Of a stretch of DNA of 9,493 bases, positions 1-6,084 are shown piece after piece (position 1 is the stretch's first letter; the number at the start of each line of letters is the position of its first letter). The notes under the pieces are model-generated. The model was not told the DNA's origin. It did not search any database and saw nothing but the letters and a program-made list of their open reading frames with translations. The stretch is from NCBI GenBank assembly GCA_022545745.1, contig JACZQL010000019.1, positions 1-9,493 on the forward strand, written 5' to 3'. Source of the DNA: Deltaproteobacteria bacterium. Lineage in GTDB: Bacteria > Desulfobacterota_B > Binatia > UBA9968. Position numbers and translations under genes: made by a program.

Positions 1-83
1 TTCATCCCTGTGAACAGGGTCAGAAAAACGGGTGCCCGCAGAGTCAGAATTGCCAAGAGGATTCTACTTTGCCAGTGAGACAT
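1..83 (-). CDS. Possible N-terminus of a membrane-anchored protein, cut by left edge
   Basis: On the minus strand an ATG at 81-83 opens a frame that stays open to the window edge (27 codons). It begins MSHWQS and continues with a hydrophobic stretch (RILLAILTL, then PVFLTLFTGM), which looks like a signal anchor or first membrane helix. The nearest upstream in-frame stop is at 108-110. No Shine-Dalgarno is visible before the ATG, and 27 codons are too few to identify a family. If real, the gene would diverge from the receptor remnant to the right. It could equally be a chance open frame. Confidence 0.2.
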   Translation of the reverse strand, partial: MSHWQSRILLAILTLRAPVFLTLFTGM

Positions 84-202
84 CGGGCAAGGGCAAAGCT
101 GGGTTACCTACCCAGGTGTGTCGGAAATACTATAGGTTTACCTTAAAGGCAGGTGCACAGATTGACTCTTGTCAGATCGGGTAGGTAGCCTTTTCCTATT
201 GA

Positions 203-660
203 TGTTTAGGCCTGCCCTTGACCATTCAGATTGGCTTCAACAACTCAAGTAACGGTGACTTCCTCAGCCCGGACAGGCCCAATCTAGTTTCCGGAGCAGA
301 CAACAACCCAGTGCTGGGAGGCCCCGATCGGTACTACGACTCGAAATCATTCGTGGTCCAGAGGCCGGCACATTCGGAGATGTTGGCTGCAGTACACTCA
401 TCGGACCCGGTTTTGCCAACCTGGATTTCGCCGTGACCAAGGACACGGAGTTGACAGGTGGAGACCAGCCCGTAAATCTTCAGTTCCGCGCGGAGTACTT
501 CAACATTTTTGATTGCTCCAAGTTCGGTTTTCCGGATCCGACCATTTTCGAAGCCCTACCGCAGGGTTCAACTGAACGCATCTGCAGGGGCGCAGCGGTG
601 CGGATTACGACGAGGGTCAACACCTCGCGGCAGATCCAGTTCGGATTGACAGCATCCGTC
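203..660 (+). pseudogene. Remnant of TonB-dependent receptor C-terminus (Oar-like), frameshifted
   Basis: Two overlapping frames together spell the C-terminal strands of a carboxypeptidase-regulatory/Oar-type TonB-dependent outer-membrane receptor. The frame beginning after a stop at 200-202 gives GLPLTIQIGF, then PDRPNLVSGADNNPVLGGPD and RYYDSKSFVVQ. From about 364 the reading continues one frame over with AGTFGDVG, TLIGPGFANLDFAVTKDTEL, FRAEYFNIF (487-510 in part) and RQIQFGLTAS (from 628). Family members show this order: RPNL, GGPDRYFD, GPG-ANLDF, FRAEFFN, RQIQFGLK. A net one-base loss near 362-364 breaks the frame. The plug and most of the barrel are absent, and the usual terminal aromatic residue plus stop is missing, so the frame runs on into the next gene. 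It cannot make a working receptor and is best read as a decayed end left by deletion or recombination. The family call comes from remembered motif patterns. Confidence 0.72.
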
Positions 661-699
661 CCTCTCGGGTATTTCTTAGGCCTTGAGTCTATTCGTTTA

Positions 700-707
700 G
701 GGGAGGT
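700..707 (+). promoter_or_regulatory. Shine-Dalgarno that fixes the VOC gene start
   Basis: GGGGAGGT ends 7 bases before the ATG at 715. This near-consensus site supports starting the VOC protein at 715 rather than at the GTG-type or earlier starts in the same open frame from 433, which lie inside the receptor remnant. Confidence 0.75.
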
Positions 708-714
708 CCATCTT

Positions 715-1593
715 ATGGCGGGACATGACTACACGGATGAGGATATCGGTAATATCATATCGCTGGAGCACGTCAACCTTCACATCCCCAGCCAGGAAAT
801 AGCTATCCTGTTTTATGTTGTGGGCCTCGGGTTTACGCGCGACCCTTACCTATCTGTGGGCACGGGAAACATGTGGATCAATGTCGGCGAACAACAGTTC
901 CACCTGCCCACTCGGGGTGAACAGGTTATTGCGGGGACTATCGGGATCGTTGTGCCGGACCTCGAATTGTTACAGGGGCGCCTAAAAGCAGTCAGAGAAC
1001 GACTCACAGGCACCCAATTCACCTGGTCCCTGGAGAATGACCACGTGAGGGTGACCTGTCCGTGGGGCAATCGATTCCTATGCCATGGCCCAGGCCCGAA
1101 ATTTGGCGATACGGCCCTTGGTCTTCCATACGTAGAATTTCACACGAAACCTCGCACGGCTGCAGGAATCGGGCGTTTTTACGAAGAGGTGATGGGAGCA
1201 CCGTCCGTCATTGAATCAGCAGGAGGTGTCCCTGTGGCTCGCATCGCCATTGGTCGCAACCAGTGGCTGCTCTTCCGGGAAACCGAGCAGGAAATTCCAC
1301 CTTACGACGGCCACCACATTGCTGTGTACATCGCCAACTTCTCCAGCCCCTATGGGTTGCTGAAAAAACACAAGCTCATCATGGAAGACGTCAGCAATCA
1401 TCAGTTCCGTTTCAAGGATGTGGTGGATCCGAAGAGCGGCAAAAAGGTGTTCACCCTTGAGCACGAAGTCCGTAGCCTGCGCCACCCGCTGTACCATCGA
1501 CTCCTCGTCAATCGTGACCCAACGCAGATCCAGAGCAGCTATGCCCGTGGGAGTGATGCCCTAATTCCCGTGGTCAAAAACCAACTGCCATAA
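715..1593 (+). CDS. VOC (glyoxalase/extradiol dioxygenase fold) superfamily protein, two domains
   Basis: A 292-residue protein made of two vicinal-oxygen-chelate modules. Module 1 (about residues 15-125) begins with LEHVNLHI followed by FYVVGLGFTRDP, has QFHLP at 61-65, and ends with CPWGNRF, the family's usual 'DPWGN' turn. Module 2 (about 137-255) begins PYVEFHTK, has the helix FYEEVMGAP (155-163), GHHIAVYI (199-206) and FTLEHEVRS (246-254). Candidate metal ligands are His19 and His63 in module 1 and Glu141, His201 and Glu249 in module 2. In module 1 the position where a glutamate ligand is usual reads FLCHGP, so that site may be incomplete. The fold covers glyoxalases, ring-cleaving dioxygenases, epimerases and resistance proteins, so the substrate is unknown. 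The start at 715 is chosen for its Shine-Dalgarno; the same frame is open back to 433, but those 94 residues belong to the receptor remnant. It ends 12 bases from the convergent hemW. Confidence 0.8.
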   Translation: MAGHDYTDEDIGNIISLEHVNLHIPSQEIAILFYVVGLGFTRDPYLSVGTGNMWINVGEQQFHLPTRGEQVIAGTIGIVVPDLELLQGRLKAVRERLTGTQFTWSLENDHVRVTCPWGNRFLCHGPGPKFGDTALGLPYVEFHTKPRTAAGIGRFYEEVMGAPSVIESAGGVPVARIAIGRNQWLLFRETEQEIPPYDGHHIAVYIANFSSPYGLLKKHKLIMEDVSNHQFRFKDVVDPKSGKKVFTLEHEVRSLRHPLYHRLLVNRDPTQIQSSYARGSDALIPVVKNQLP

Positions 1594-1627
1594 CCTGTTT
1601 CAAAATTAGACGAAACTAACAAACAGG
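1594..1627. terminator. Weak inverted repeat between convergent genes
   Basis: CCTGTTT (1594-1600) and AAACAGG (1621-1627) form a perfect 7-base inverted repeat with a 20-base loop between the convergent VOC gene and hemW. An alternative inner stem pairs GTTTC (1597-1601) with GAAAC (1612-1616). There is no clean T-run after either side, and the right arm lies within the last codons of hemW. The position suits a bidirectional terminator, but the stem is weak. Confidence 0.3.
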
Positions 1628-2793
1628 GAATTGGCAACCAGGAGGCCGCGGGGGGTGAGTCGGAGCCGTTGGTCTCTTACTTCCATCAGCCCCTGTTCGA
1701 CCCAATTTGTGATTTGTGGATAGAACTCGTCGGGGTTCTTGCCAAAACGCCGGAAAAATACCTCGATGGATATGCCTCGGGTCATCCTCAGGCCGAGAAA
1801 CATGAACTCGCCGGTGGCCTTGTTGAGGTCGGTGGCCTCGGTTTCAACCATTCCCTGTCCCTTCCCTGCAACCTGTTTCATGTACCGGCCGGGATCCTTC
1901 TCGTTCTGCCACCTGTGCCCCCAGATGTCCCCTTCCCTGCTTCGCTTGTAGCTGTGTGCCCCGGCCCCGATCCCTAGGTAGTCCCCGCCCTGCCAGTAGT
2001 TGACGTTATGCCGGGAATGAAGTCCATTTAGCGCATAGTTGGAGATCTCGTAGCGTTGGAGGTGGTGAGCTGCGAGGGTCTCCTCTATGAGCTCTGCCAT
2101 TGAGATCTCATCTTCTTCGGGCAGAGAGCGAATCTTTCCAGTGCGGTATTGGCGCTCAAAGGGGGTCCCCTCCTCGAAGGTGAGGTTGTATATCGACATA
2201 TGAGGAGGCTGAAAGCTCAATGCCTCCTTCAGGTCAGCCTTCAAGTGGGCCAGGGATTGACCGGGTATCGCGAAGATCAAATCCATATTGAAATTCTCAA
2301 ACCCTGCCTCTCGGACAATCCGCAACGACTTGCGTGTCTCATCGGCGGTGTGGACACGACCAAGGAACTTGAGGAGATGGGGCTGAAAGGATTGTGCGCC
2401 GATGCTGATGCGATTCACGCCTGAGGCCCGATAGCCGGTAAAGTTTTTGCTGTCTACCGTACCGGGATTGGCCTCTAGGGTAATTTCGATATCTTTTTCA
2501 AATGGGAAATGGGACTCCGTCTTTTGGAGGAGCTTCGAGATACTCGCTGGAGCGAATGTGGATGGAGTTCCCCCACCAAAAAAAATGCTTTTTAGGGTCC
2601 TCCCCCGCCAGTCCTCTTTCTCTGCGTAAACTTCCAGTTCCTTCGTTAAAGTATCCGTGTAAGGGCCCTCTGGGATATTGGGAACCACATGGGAATTGAA
2701 ATCGCAGTAGGGACACTTGCTGATACAATAGGGGATGTGGACGTAAAGAGAAAAGGGTTCTCGATCTTCTAACGGGGTATGCTTGTTGTCCAC
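1606..2793 (-). CDS. hemW: Radical SAM haem chaperone HemW (HemN-like family)
   Basis: A 395-residue cytoplasmic radical-SAM protein. The [4Fe-4S]/SAM motif CX3CX2C is at Cys23, Cys27 and Cys30, followed by DFNSH; this spacing and following DF are typical of the HemW/HemN family. Other landmarks are FFGGGTPS (71-78, SAM binding), EANPGT (107-112), GVNRISIGAQSF (125-136), FNMDLIFAIPGQ (168-179), YEISNYA (248-254) and HNVNYW (262-267). The C-terminal winged-helix-like part (about 320-395) contains FMFLGLRM and ends FVSFV as family members do. Characterised HemW binds haem and hands it to haem proteins; older annotations call it coproporphyrinogen III oxidase, but that activity needs the HemN-specific N-terminal region, absent here. 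The start is a GTG at 2791-2793. No ATG is available upstream and the Shine-Dalgarno is poor (GGGAAG about 12 bases away), so the start is uncertain by a few residues. It lies 132 bases downstream of the flavoprotein gene. Confidence 0.93.
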   Translation of the reverse strand: MDNKHTPLEDREPFSLYVHIPYCISKCPYCDFNSHVVPNIPEGPYTDTLTKELEVYAEKEDWRGRTLKSIFFGGGTPSTFAPASISKLLQKTESHFPFEKDIEITLEANPGTVDSKNFTGYRASGVNRISIGAQSFQPHLLKFLGRVHTADETRKSLRIVREAGFENFNMDLIFAIPGQSLAHLKADLKEALSFQPPHMSIYNLTFEEGTPFERQYRTGKIRSLPEEDEISMAELIEETLAAHHLQRYEISNYALNGLHSRHNVNYWQGGDYLGIGAGAHSYKRSREGDIWGHRWQNEKDPGRYMKQVAGKGQGMVETEATDLNKATGEFMFLGLRMTRGISIEVFFRRFGKNPDEFYPQITNWVEQGLMEVRDQRLRLTPRGLLVANSLFVSFV

Positions 2794-2925
2794 GACGGTT
2801 GGGTTTCTTCCCTGGGTTGGATCCCTGCGGTTCGATGTCCTACAGGAAATATTCTGTGGGGATCTCTATTCCTAGGTCCATTTCCTTCATGCTGGGGTGG
2901 CGACAGTAGAAAATCAGCTGGTACC
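2794..2925 (-). other. 132-base spacer between flavoprotein gene and hemW
   Basis: No complete gene is convincing here. On the minus strand, just after the flavoprotein stop, one frame reads like natural protein (YQLIFYCRHP, then MKEMDLGIEIPTEYFL) and stops at 2840-2842. It has an ATG at about 2888-2890 but no clear Shine-Dalgarno. It may be a short peptide gene or a remnant of a neighbouring gene. No terminator is evident, so hemW may be co-transcribed with the flavoprotein. Confidence 0.3.
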
Positions 2926-4416
2926 CTAAGTGACTTTATTAGCGGCGTTTTGGCCGGCGATCCGGCCGCCGATGAAGGCCTCAGTGATGTTCCCCGCCTC
3001 AAGGTAGAGGTGGCCAAAAATGGAGCTGAGCTCTCCCGCAACGTAAAGGTGGGGTATGGGTTTCTTCAAGGGATCGAGGACCCGCTGATCGGCGTCATGG
3101 GCCAATCCGCCCTGGGTATTGGATACGATGGGCCAGGACTCCATGACGTAGTAGGGCGGGGTAGCAATGGGCATCATGGTTTTCGGCGGTCGCTTGAAGT
3201 CAGGATCCGACCCATTCTGGCAATTTTGGTTCCACCGCTCCACCGTGGATTCTAAGTCTTTCGTCGGCACTTTGATCTTGTCTGCGATTTCACGCAGGGT
3301 TGTGCCGCGCATGATCCACCCCTTTTCAATCTCTACGGAGTTATCCTCGCTCCACCGGTAGTGGTACCTTTCGTCGTTTACAATGAACATGGCCAATGGG
3401 CCGAGTTTTCTTGCCTCCTCGTCAAATATGAGATAGCACGGGACGCGGGGGTAGTCTTGGATATCCGGATCGTAGTACTCCAAAGGACGGGCGCCCGTGT
3501 CCTGGGGGGCTGGAGGGTACTCGTTCATGAAGCGGCGGCCGTAACGATCCACAGCGATCCATACCATCTTCCGGTCGTTTTTCCGTGGCCCGGCCCAGAC
3601 ATGCCTGATGGCAAAAGGAAACTCGGCATACTTGAAGCCGTAGCCGCCGTGGAAATGCCACATATGCCAGAGGGCAGCACCAATTTTTTGTGCCATTAAA
3701 ATCCCGTCGCCGGTGTTGCCCAGATAGACCGGATAGACCGGTTGAAGCTCAAAATACTGGAGCTTCATTTCGCTATTGTTCTCAAAGCCACCACAGGCAA
3801 GAACAACCCCTCGTCGAGCTTTAATATTGATCTCCTCACCATCTTTTTGGGCTGACACACCCACAACTTCGCCGTCTGAATTCGTAATGAGGCTTTTGAC
3901 AGGAGTAGAGAGCAAGACTTCGATCTTTCTAAGCTCCAAATTGTCTACGACGATTTTGAACAGGCGTGCCCCTCCCCTTAGCCCCTTGGCCCAAGGAAAG
4001 GCAGAGTAGGCAGGGAAGTCCTTGAGCTTGATTGAATCCATAGCATCGGTTCCAGGAAAGGGATAGGTGCCGGAACCGCGGATTTCGCTTTGATCAGGTT
4101 CCGTCCCGCTCACTTTGGCCATCTCTCTGACCCACCCTAGGATTTCTGTCATTCCCTTGGCGAGGGGCCAGAGGACTTCATCCGGTGTTGTGCCGTTGCA
4201 GGTGCGTTGGAGATAGCGAAAGGCACCTTCAGCGTCATAAGCTATGCCTATTCCCCCACCGGAGAGAATGGAGATTCCGCCCGGGTGTGGCATCTTTTCC
4301 AATAGGAGAACACTTGCACCGGCGTCATGTGCCGTGACGGCTGAGACCCCACCGGCGAGACCGTATCCGACCACCACGACATCAACCTCTCGCTGCCATA
4401 TTTTAACTTGCTGCAT
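2926..4416 (-). CDS. FAD-dependent oxidoreductase, fumarate reductase/ketosteroid dehydrogenase-like
   Basis: A 496-residue flavoprotein of the FAD_binding_2 family. The N-terminus has the dinucleotide motif GYGLAG (17-22) after VDVVVV, then LLLEK (37-41) with the acidic ribose-binding residue, and PGGISILSGGG (45-55), which contacts FAD. The second FAD segment is GVVLACGGFENN (203-214). A capping domain follows, containing GRRFMNEY (293-300), the counterpart of the catalytic GRRFVNE region in flavocytochrome c fumarate reductases. The C-terminal FAD segment is NTQGGLAHDADQRVLD (433-448), PIPHLYVAGE (453-462) and EAGNITEAFIGGRIAG (473-488). Where fumarate reductases have HTMGG and NRLGGNA, this protein has SNTQGG and YLEAGNI, so the dicarboxylate-binding His and Arg appear absent. 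A ketosteroid-dehydrogenase-like or other enoyl/ene substrate is more likely than fumarate. No haem motif, signal peptide or membrane helix is seen. The ATG at 4414-4416 starts just before the FAD domain; the ribosome site (GCGAGA) is weak. The substrate is unknown. Confidence 0.85.
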   Translation of the reverse strand: MQQVKIWQREVDVVVVGYGLAGGVSAVTAHDAGASVLLLEKMPHPGGISILSGGGIGIAYDAEGAFRYLQRTCNGTTPDEVLWPLAKGMTEILGWVREMAKVSGTEPDQSEIRGSGTYPFPGTDAMDSIKLKDFPAYSAFPWAKGLRGGARLFKIVVDNLELRKIEVLLSTPVKSLITNSDGEVVGVSAQKDGEEINIKARRGVVLACGGFENNSEMKLQYFELQPVYPVYLGNTGDGILMAQKIGAALWHMWHFHGGYGFKYAEFPFAIRHVWAGPRKNDRKMVWIAVDRYGRRFMNEYPPAPQDTGARPLEYYDPDIQDYPRVPCYLIFDEEARKLGPLAMFIVNDERYHYRWSEDNSVEIEKGWIMRGTTLREIADKIKVPTKDLESTVERWNQNCQNGSDPDFKRPPKTMMPIATPPYYVMESWPIVSNTQGGLAHDADQRVLDPLKKPIPHLYVAGELSSIFGHLYLEAGNITEAFIGGRIAGQNAANKVT

Positions 4417-4450
4417 GTTTTCTCGCTTATGGACTTGACCTTGGATATAC

Positions 4451-4489
4451 CCGAAGTGCCATGGGTGTCAACAACGGCCGGGCACTCGG
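4451..4489. repeat. Imperfect inverted repeat before the flavoprotein gene
   Basis: CCGAAGTGCC (4451-4460) and GGCACTCGG (4481-4489) are complementary apart from one unpaired base, with 20 bases between. It lies 35-75 bases upstream of the minus-strand ATG at 4416, where a promoter, operator or leader structure for the flavoprotein gene would be expected. Without homologous copies it cannot be called an operator. Confidence 0.3.
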
Positions 4490-4491
4490 TT

Positions 4492-4525
4492 AAAAAATTG
4501 AGCTAAGGCTTCATTGCAACCTTAG
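4492..4525 (-). terminator. Rho-independent terminator after the M48 protease gene
   Basis: Read on the minus strand, CTAAGG (4525-4520) pairs with CCTTAG (4508-4503), and two further inner pairs leave a 7-base loop. The stem is followed by CTCAA and then six T (4497-4492). It lies about 70 bases beyond the protease stop and about 75 before the flavoprotein ATG, so it probably separates the two transcripts. The stem is short and five bases part it from the T-run, so efficiency may be modest. Confidence 0.55.
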
Positions 4526-4594
4526 TTATTGTCAGCCCTCAGACCCGCTATCCTCAAGGGGAAGCAGCCTTCCACCCTCCCCCTGGACCACACC

Positions 4595-5869
4595 CTACGA
4601 CGAGACTGAATCGTGCCGGATGGCTTGGACCCGTTCTGCAGTGGTAGGATGTGAATAGTGATAGGCGGAGTACCAAGGGTGAGGAGTTAGATTTGACAGG
4701 TTTTGAACGGTGAGCTGAATCAGTGCCTCCTCCATGGCCTTTCCGTTATTTGACGTTTGTGCGGCAAAGCGGTCCGCTTCGTATTCATGCTTGCGGGAAA
4801 TATAGTTGAGCAGGGGGCTCAGGTAAAAGGTAAAGGGACCCGCCATGAAAGCAAAAAGGACCAGGGCCCCGTGGGGTGAGGGTCTTGCCAAACCGAAGGC
4901 TCGGAACATTGGCTCGAAGTCAATGAGCCAGCTAAGGATGTACAGCCCTAGCAAAAGAAACACTCCCCTTAGGACGAGCATCCTGCGAATGTGTTTCATT
5001 TTGTAGTGGCCCATCTCGTGGGCCAGAACGGCCAGCAGCTGCTCACCGGTCAATTGTTTAAGGAGGGTATCGAAGAGGACAATCCTCTTTGCCCTCCCTA
5101 TACCAGTAAAATAAGCATTGGAGTGGGCAGAGCGTTTGGAGCCGTCCATGGTGTAAATCCCACTAGTCTTTAAGCCCACCTGTTGGGCCAGGGCTGAAAT
5201 CCGCTCCCGTAGATCACCCTTCTCCAGGGGTTGAAATTTATTAAAAAGCGGCGCGATGAGGGCAGGATAGATAAGGATCATTAAGACTTGGAAACCGAAG
5301 ATAAAGAAAAAGGCCCAGACCCACCAATAACGACCTGATGCCTGCATCAGCCAGAGCACGCCGAAGAGAAACGGTATTCCACAGACAATGCACAAGATCA
5401 AGCCCTTCCGCTTATCGATCAAATAGAGTTTAAAATTTGTCTTGTTGAAACCAAAGCGCTCTTCCAACACAAAAGTCGAATACAATTCCGTGGGCAGTCC
5501 TAGGACGGATACGATGAGGGTGGTGCCAAAGCAGAAAAAAATACCCACCGCTAGGGTGCTGGACGGCAATAGACTCCCCAGGCCCTGGGAGAGACGGTCA
5601 AGAAAGGGTAGCACACCGCCAAAAAGCACCAAGAGCGTGATGATGGCGCCGTAGATTTCAGCCCACCGCTGGAAACGGTCCTTTGCCAATGTGTAGGCAA
5701 TTGATTTTTCATAGTCCCCTGCGGCTATCTGGTTATGGAAAATATCGGGGATCACCTTTGCGGACCCATTGCGGCGGACATATGCTAAATTCACCTCATT
5801 CAGCGAAAGCTCCACAAGAAGCTCAAGGAAGAAAAAAGTCAGGAATAAGCCAACCACCAAATGTTCCAT
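4595..5869 (-). CDS. M48 family zinc metalloprotease, Ste24/CAAX-protease type
   Basis: A polytopic inner-membrane zinc protease (424 residues from the ATG at 5867-5869; 427 if the in-frame GTG at 5876-5878 is used, and the numbering here follows the longer form). The N-terminal half is the CAAX-protease N-terminal region, with hydrophobic helices at about 5-25, 75-95, 108-130, 160-178 and 185-210. It includes LPTELYSTFVLEERFGFNKT (128-147), a signature of Ste24 relatives. The catalytic site is HEMGH (287-291), with His287 and His291 as zinc ligands and Glu288 as catalytic base; EADRFA (367-372) supplies the third ligand, Glu367. SNAYFTG (253-259) precedes it as in Ste24p. Two more helices lie at about 300-318 and 337-356. 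The ATG is preferred because GGGGGTGG lies about five bases before it, over the GTG. Eukaryotic Ste24 trims prenylated CAAX proteins; bacteria mostly lack these, so it more likely takes part in membrane protein quality control. Confidence 0.9.
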   Translation of the reverse strand: MEHLVVGLFLTFFFLELLVELSLNEVNLAYVRRNGSAKVIPDIFHNQIAAGDYEKSIAYTLAKDRFQRWAEIYGAIITLLVLFGGVLPFLDRLSQGLGSLLPSSTLAVGIFFCFGTTLIVSVLGLPTELYSTFVLEERFGFNKTNFKLYLIDKRKGLILCIVCGIPFLFGVLWLMQASGRYWWVWAFFFIFGFQVLMILIYPALIAPLFNKFQPLEKGDLRERISALAQQVGLKTSGIYTMDGSKRSAHSNAYFTGIGRAKRIVLFDTLLKQLTGEQLLAVLAHEMGHYKMKHIRRMLVLRGVFLLLGLYILSWLIDFEPMFRAFGLARPSPHGALVLFAFMAGPFTFYLSPLLNYISRKHEYEADRFAAQTSNNGKAMEEALIQLTVQNLSNLTPHPWYSAYHYSHPTTAERVQAIRHDSVSS

Positions 5870-5906
5870 CAAAACCACCCCCGCGCCCTATCAAACAGGG
5901 TTTTGG

Positions 5907-5935
5907 ATCATAGTGCGGTGTGACCTTCACTGTAG
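5907..5935 (-). promoter_or_regulatory. Possible promoter for the M48 protease gene
   Basis: On the minus strand TATGAT (5912-5907) matches the -10 consensus at five of six positions and would place transcription start about 30 bases before the ATG. The -35 region is poor: the best hexamer at 16-18 base spacing matches only three positions. A low-confidence candidate in the divergent region between the protease and CBS genes. Confidence 0.22.
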
Positions 5936-5995
5936 TATGAGTCTCCATACGACGCAATCACGCTGCTACGAGGGTTCTCTTGTGCCTCAGGGGAT

Positions 5996-6084
5996 AAAGG
6001 AGGAAAATGGATGCAATAATGGTGTTTCCACCATCTTACTCAGAGCGGTCGGACCATCGGGGGTTAATTCATGCTGTCCAATAA
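5996..6084 (+). CDS. Leader ORF with strong Shine-Dalgarno, overlapping CBS gene start
   Basis: AAAGGAGGAAA (5996-6006) is the strongest Shine-Dalgarno in the window, yet it lies about 65 bases upstream of the CBS start. It precedes an ATG at 6007 (only 3 bases after GGAGG), another at 6011 that gives just two codons, and an ATG at 6019 in the same frame as 6007. From 6007 the frame encodes 25 residues (MDAIMVFPPS and on to HAVQ) and stops at 6082-6084, 14 bases inside the CBS gene. Such an arrangement can couple translation of the next gene. The peptide has no recognisable family, and the coding status is inferred only from the ribosome site and the overlap. Confidence 0.3.

Noticed and set aside
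433..714. First 94 codons of the long open frame as part of the VOC protein
   Set aside because: Their translation matches a receptor C-terminus, not a VOC domain, and a near-consensus Shine-Dalgarno with ATG stands at 700-717.
1606..2793. Coproporphyrinogen III dehydrogenase (HemN) assignment
   Set aside because: Length and the cysteine motif right after a short N-terminus fit HemW; the extended N-terminal region of true HemN is absent.
2779..3255. 158-codon plus-strand open frame opposite the flavoprotein gene
   Set aside because: It lies mostly antisense to a clearly coding flavoprotein C-terminus, has no recognisable motif and is best explained as a shadow frame.
2926..4416. Fumarate reductase or flavocytochrome c assignment
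   Set aside because: The fold fits, but haem motifs, the HTMGG histidine and the NRLGGNA arginine are missing, so only the broad family name is justified.
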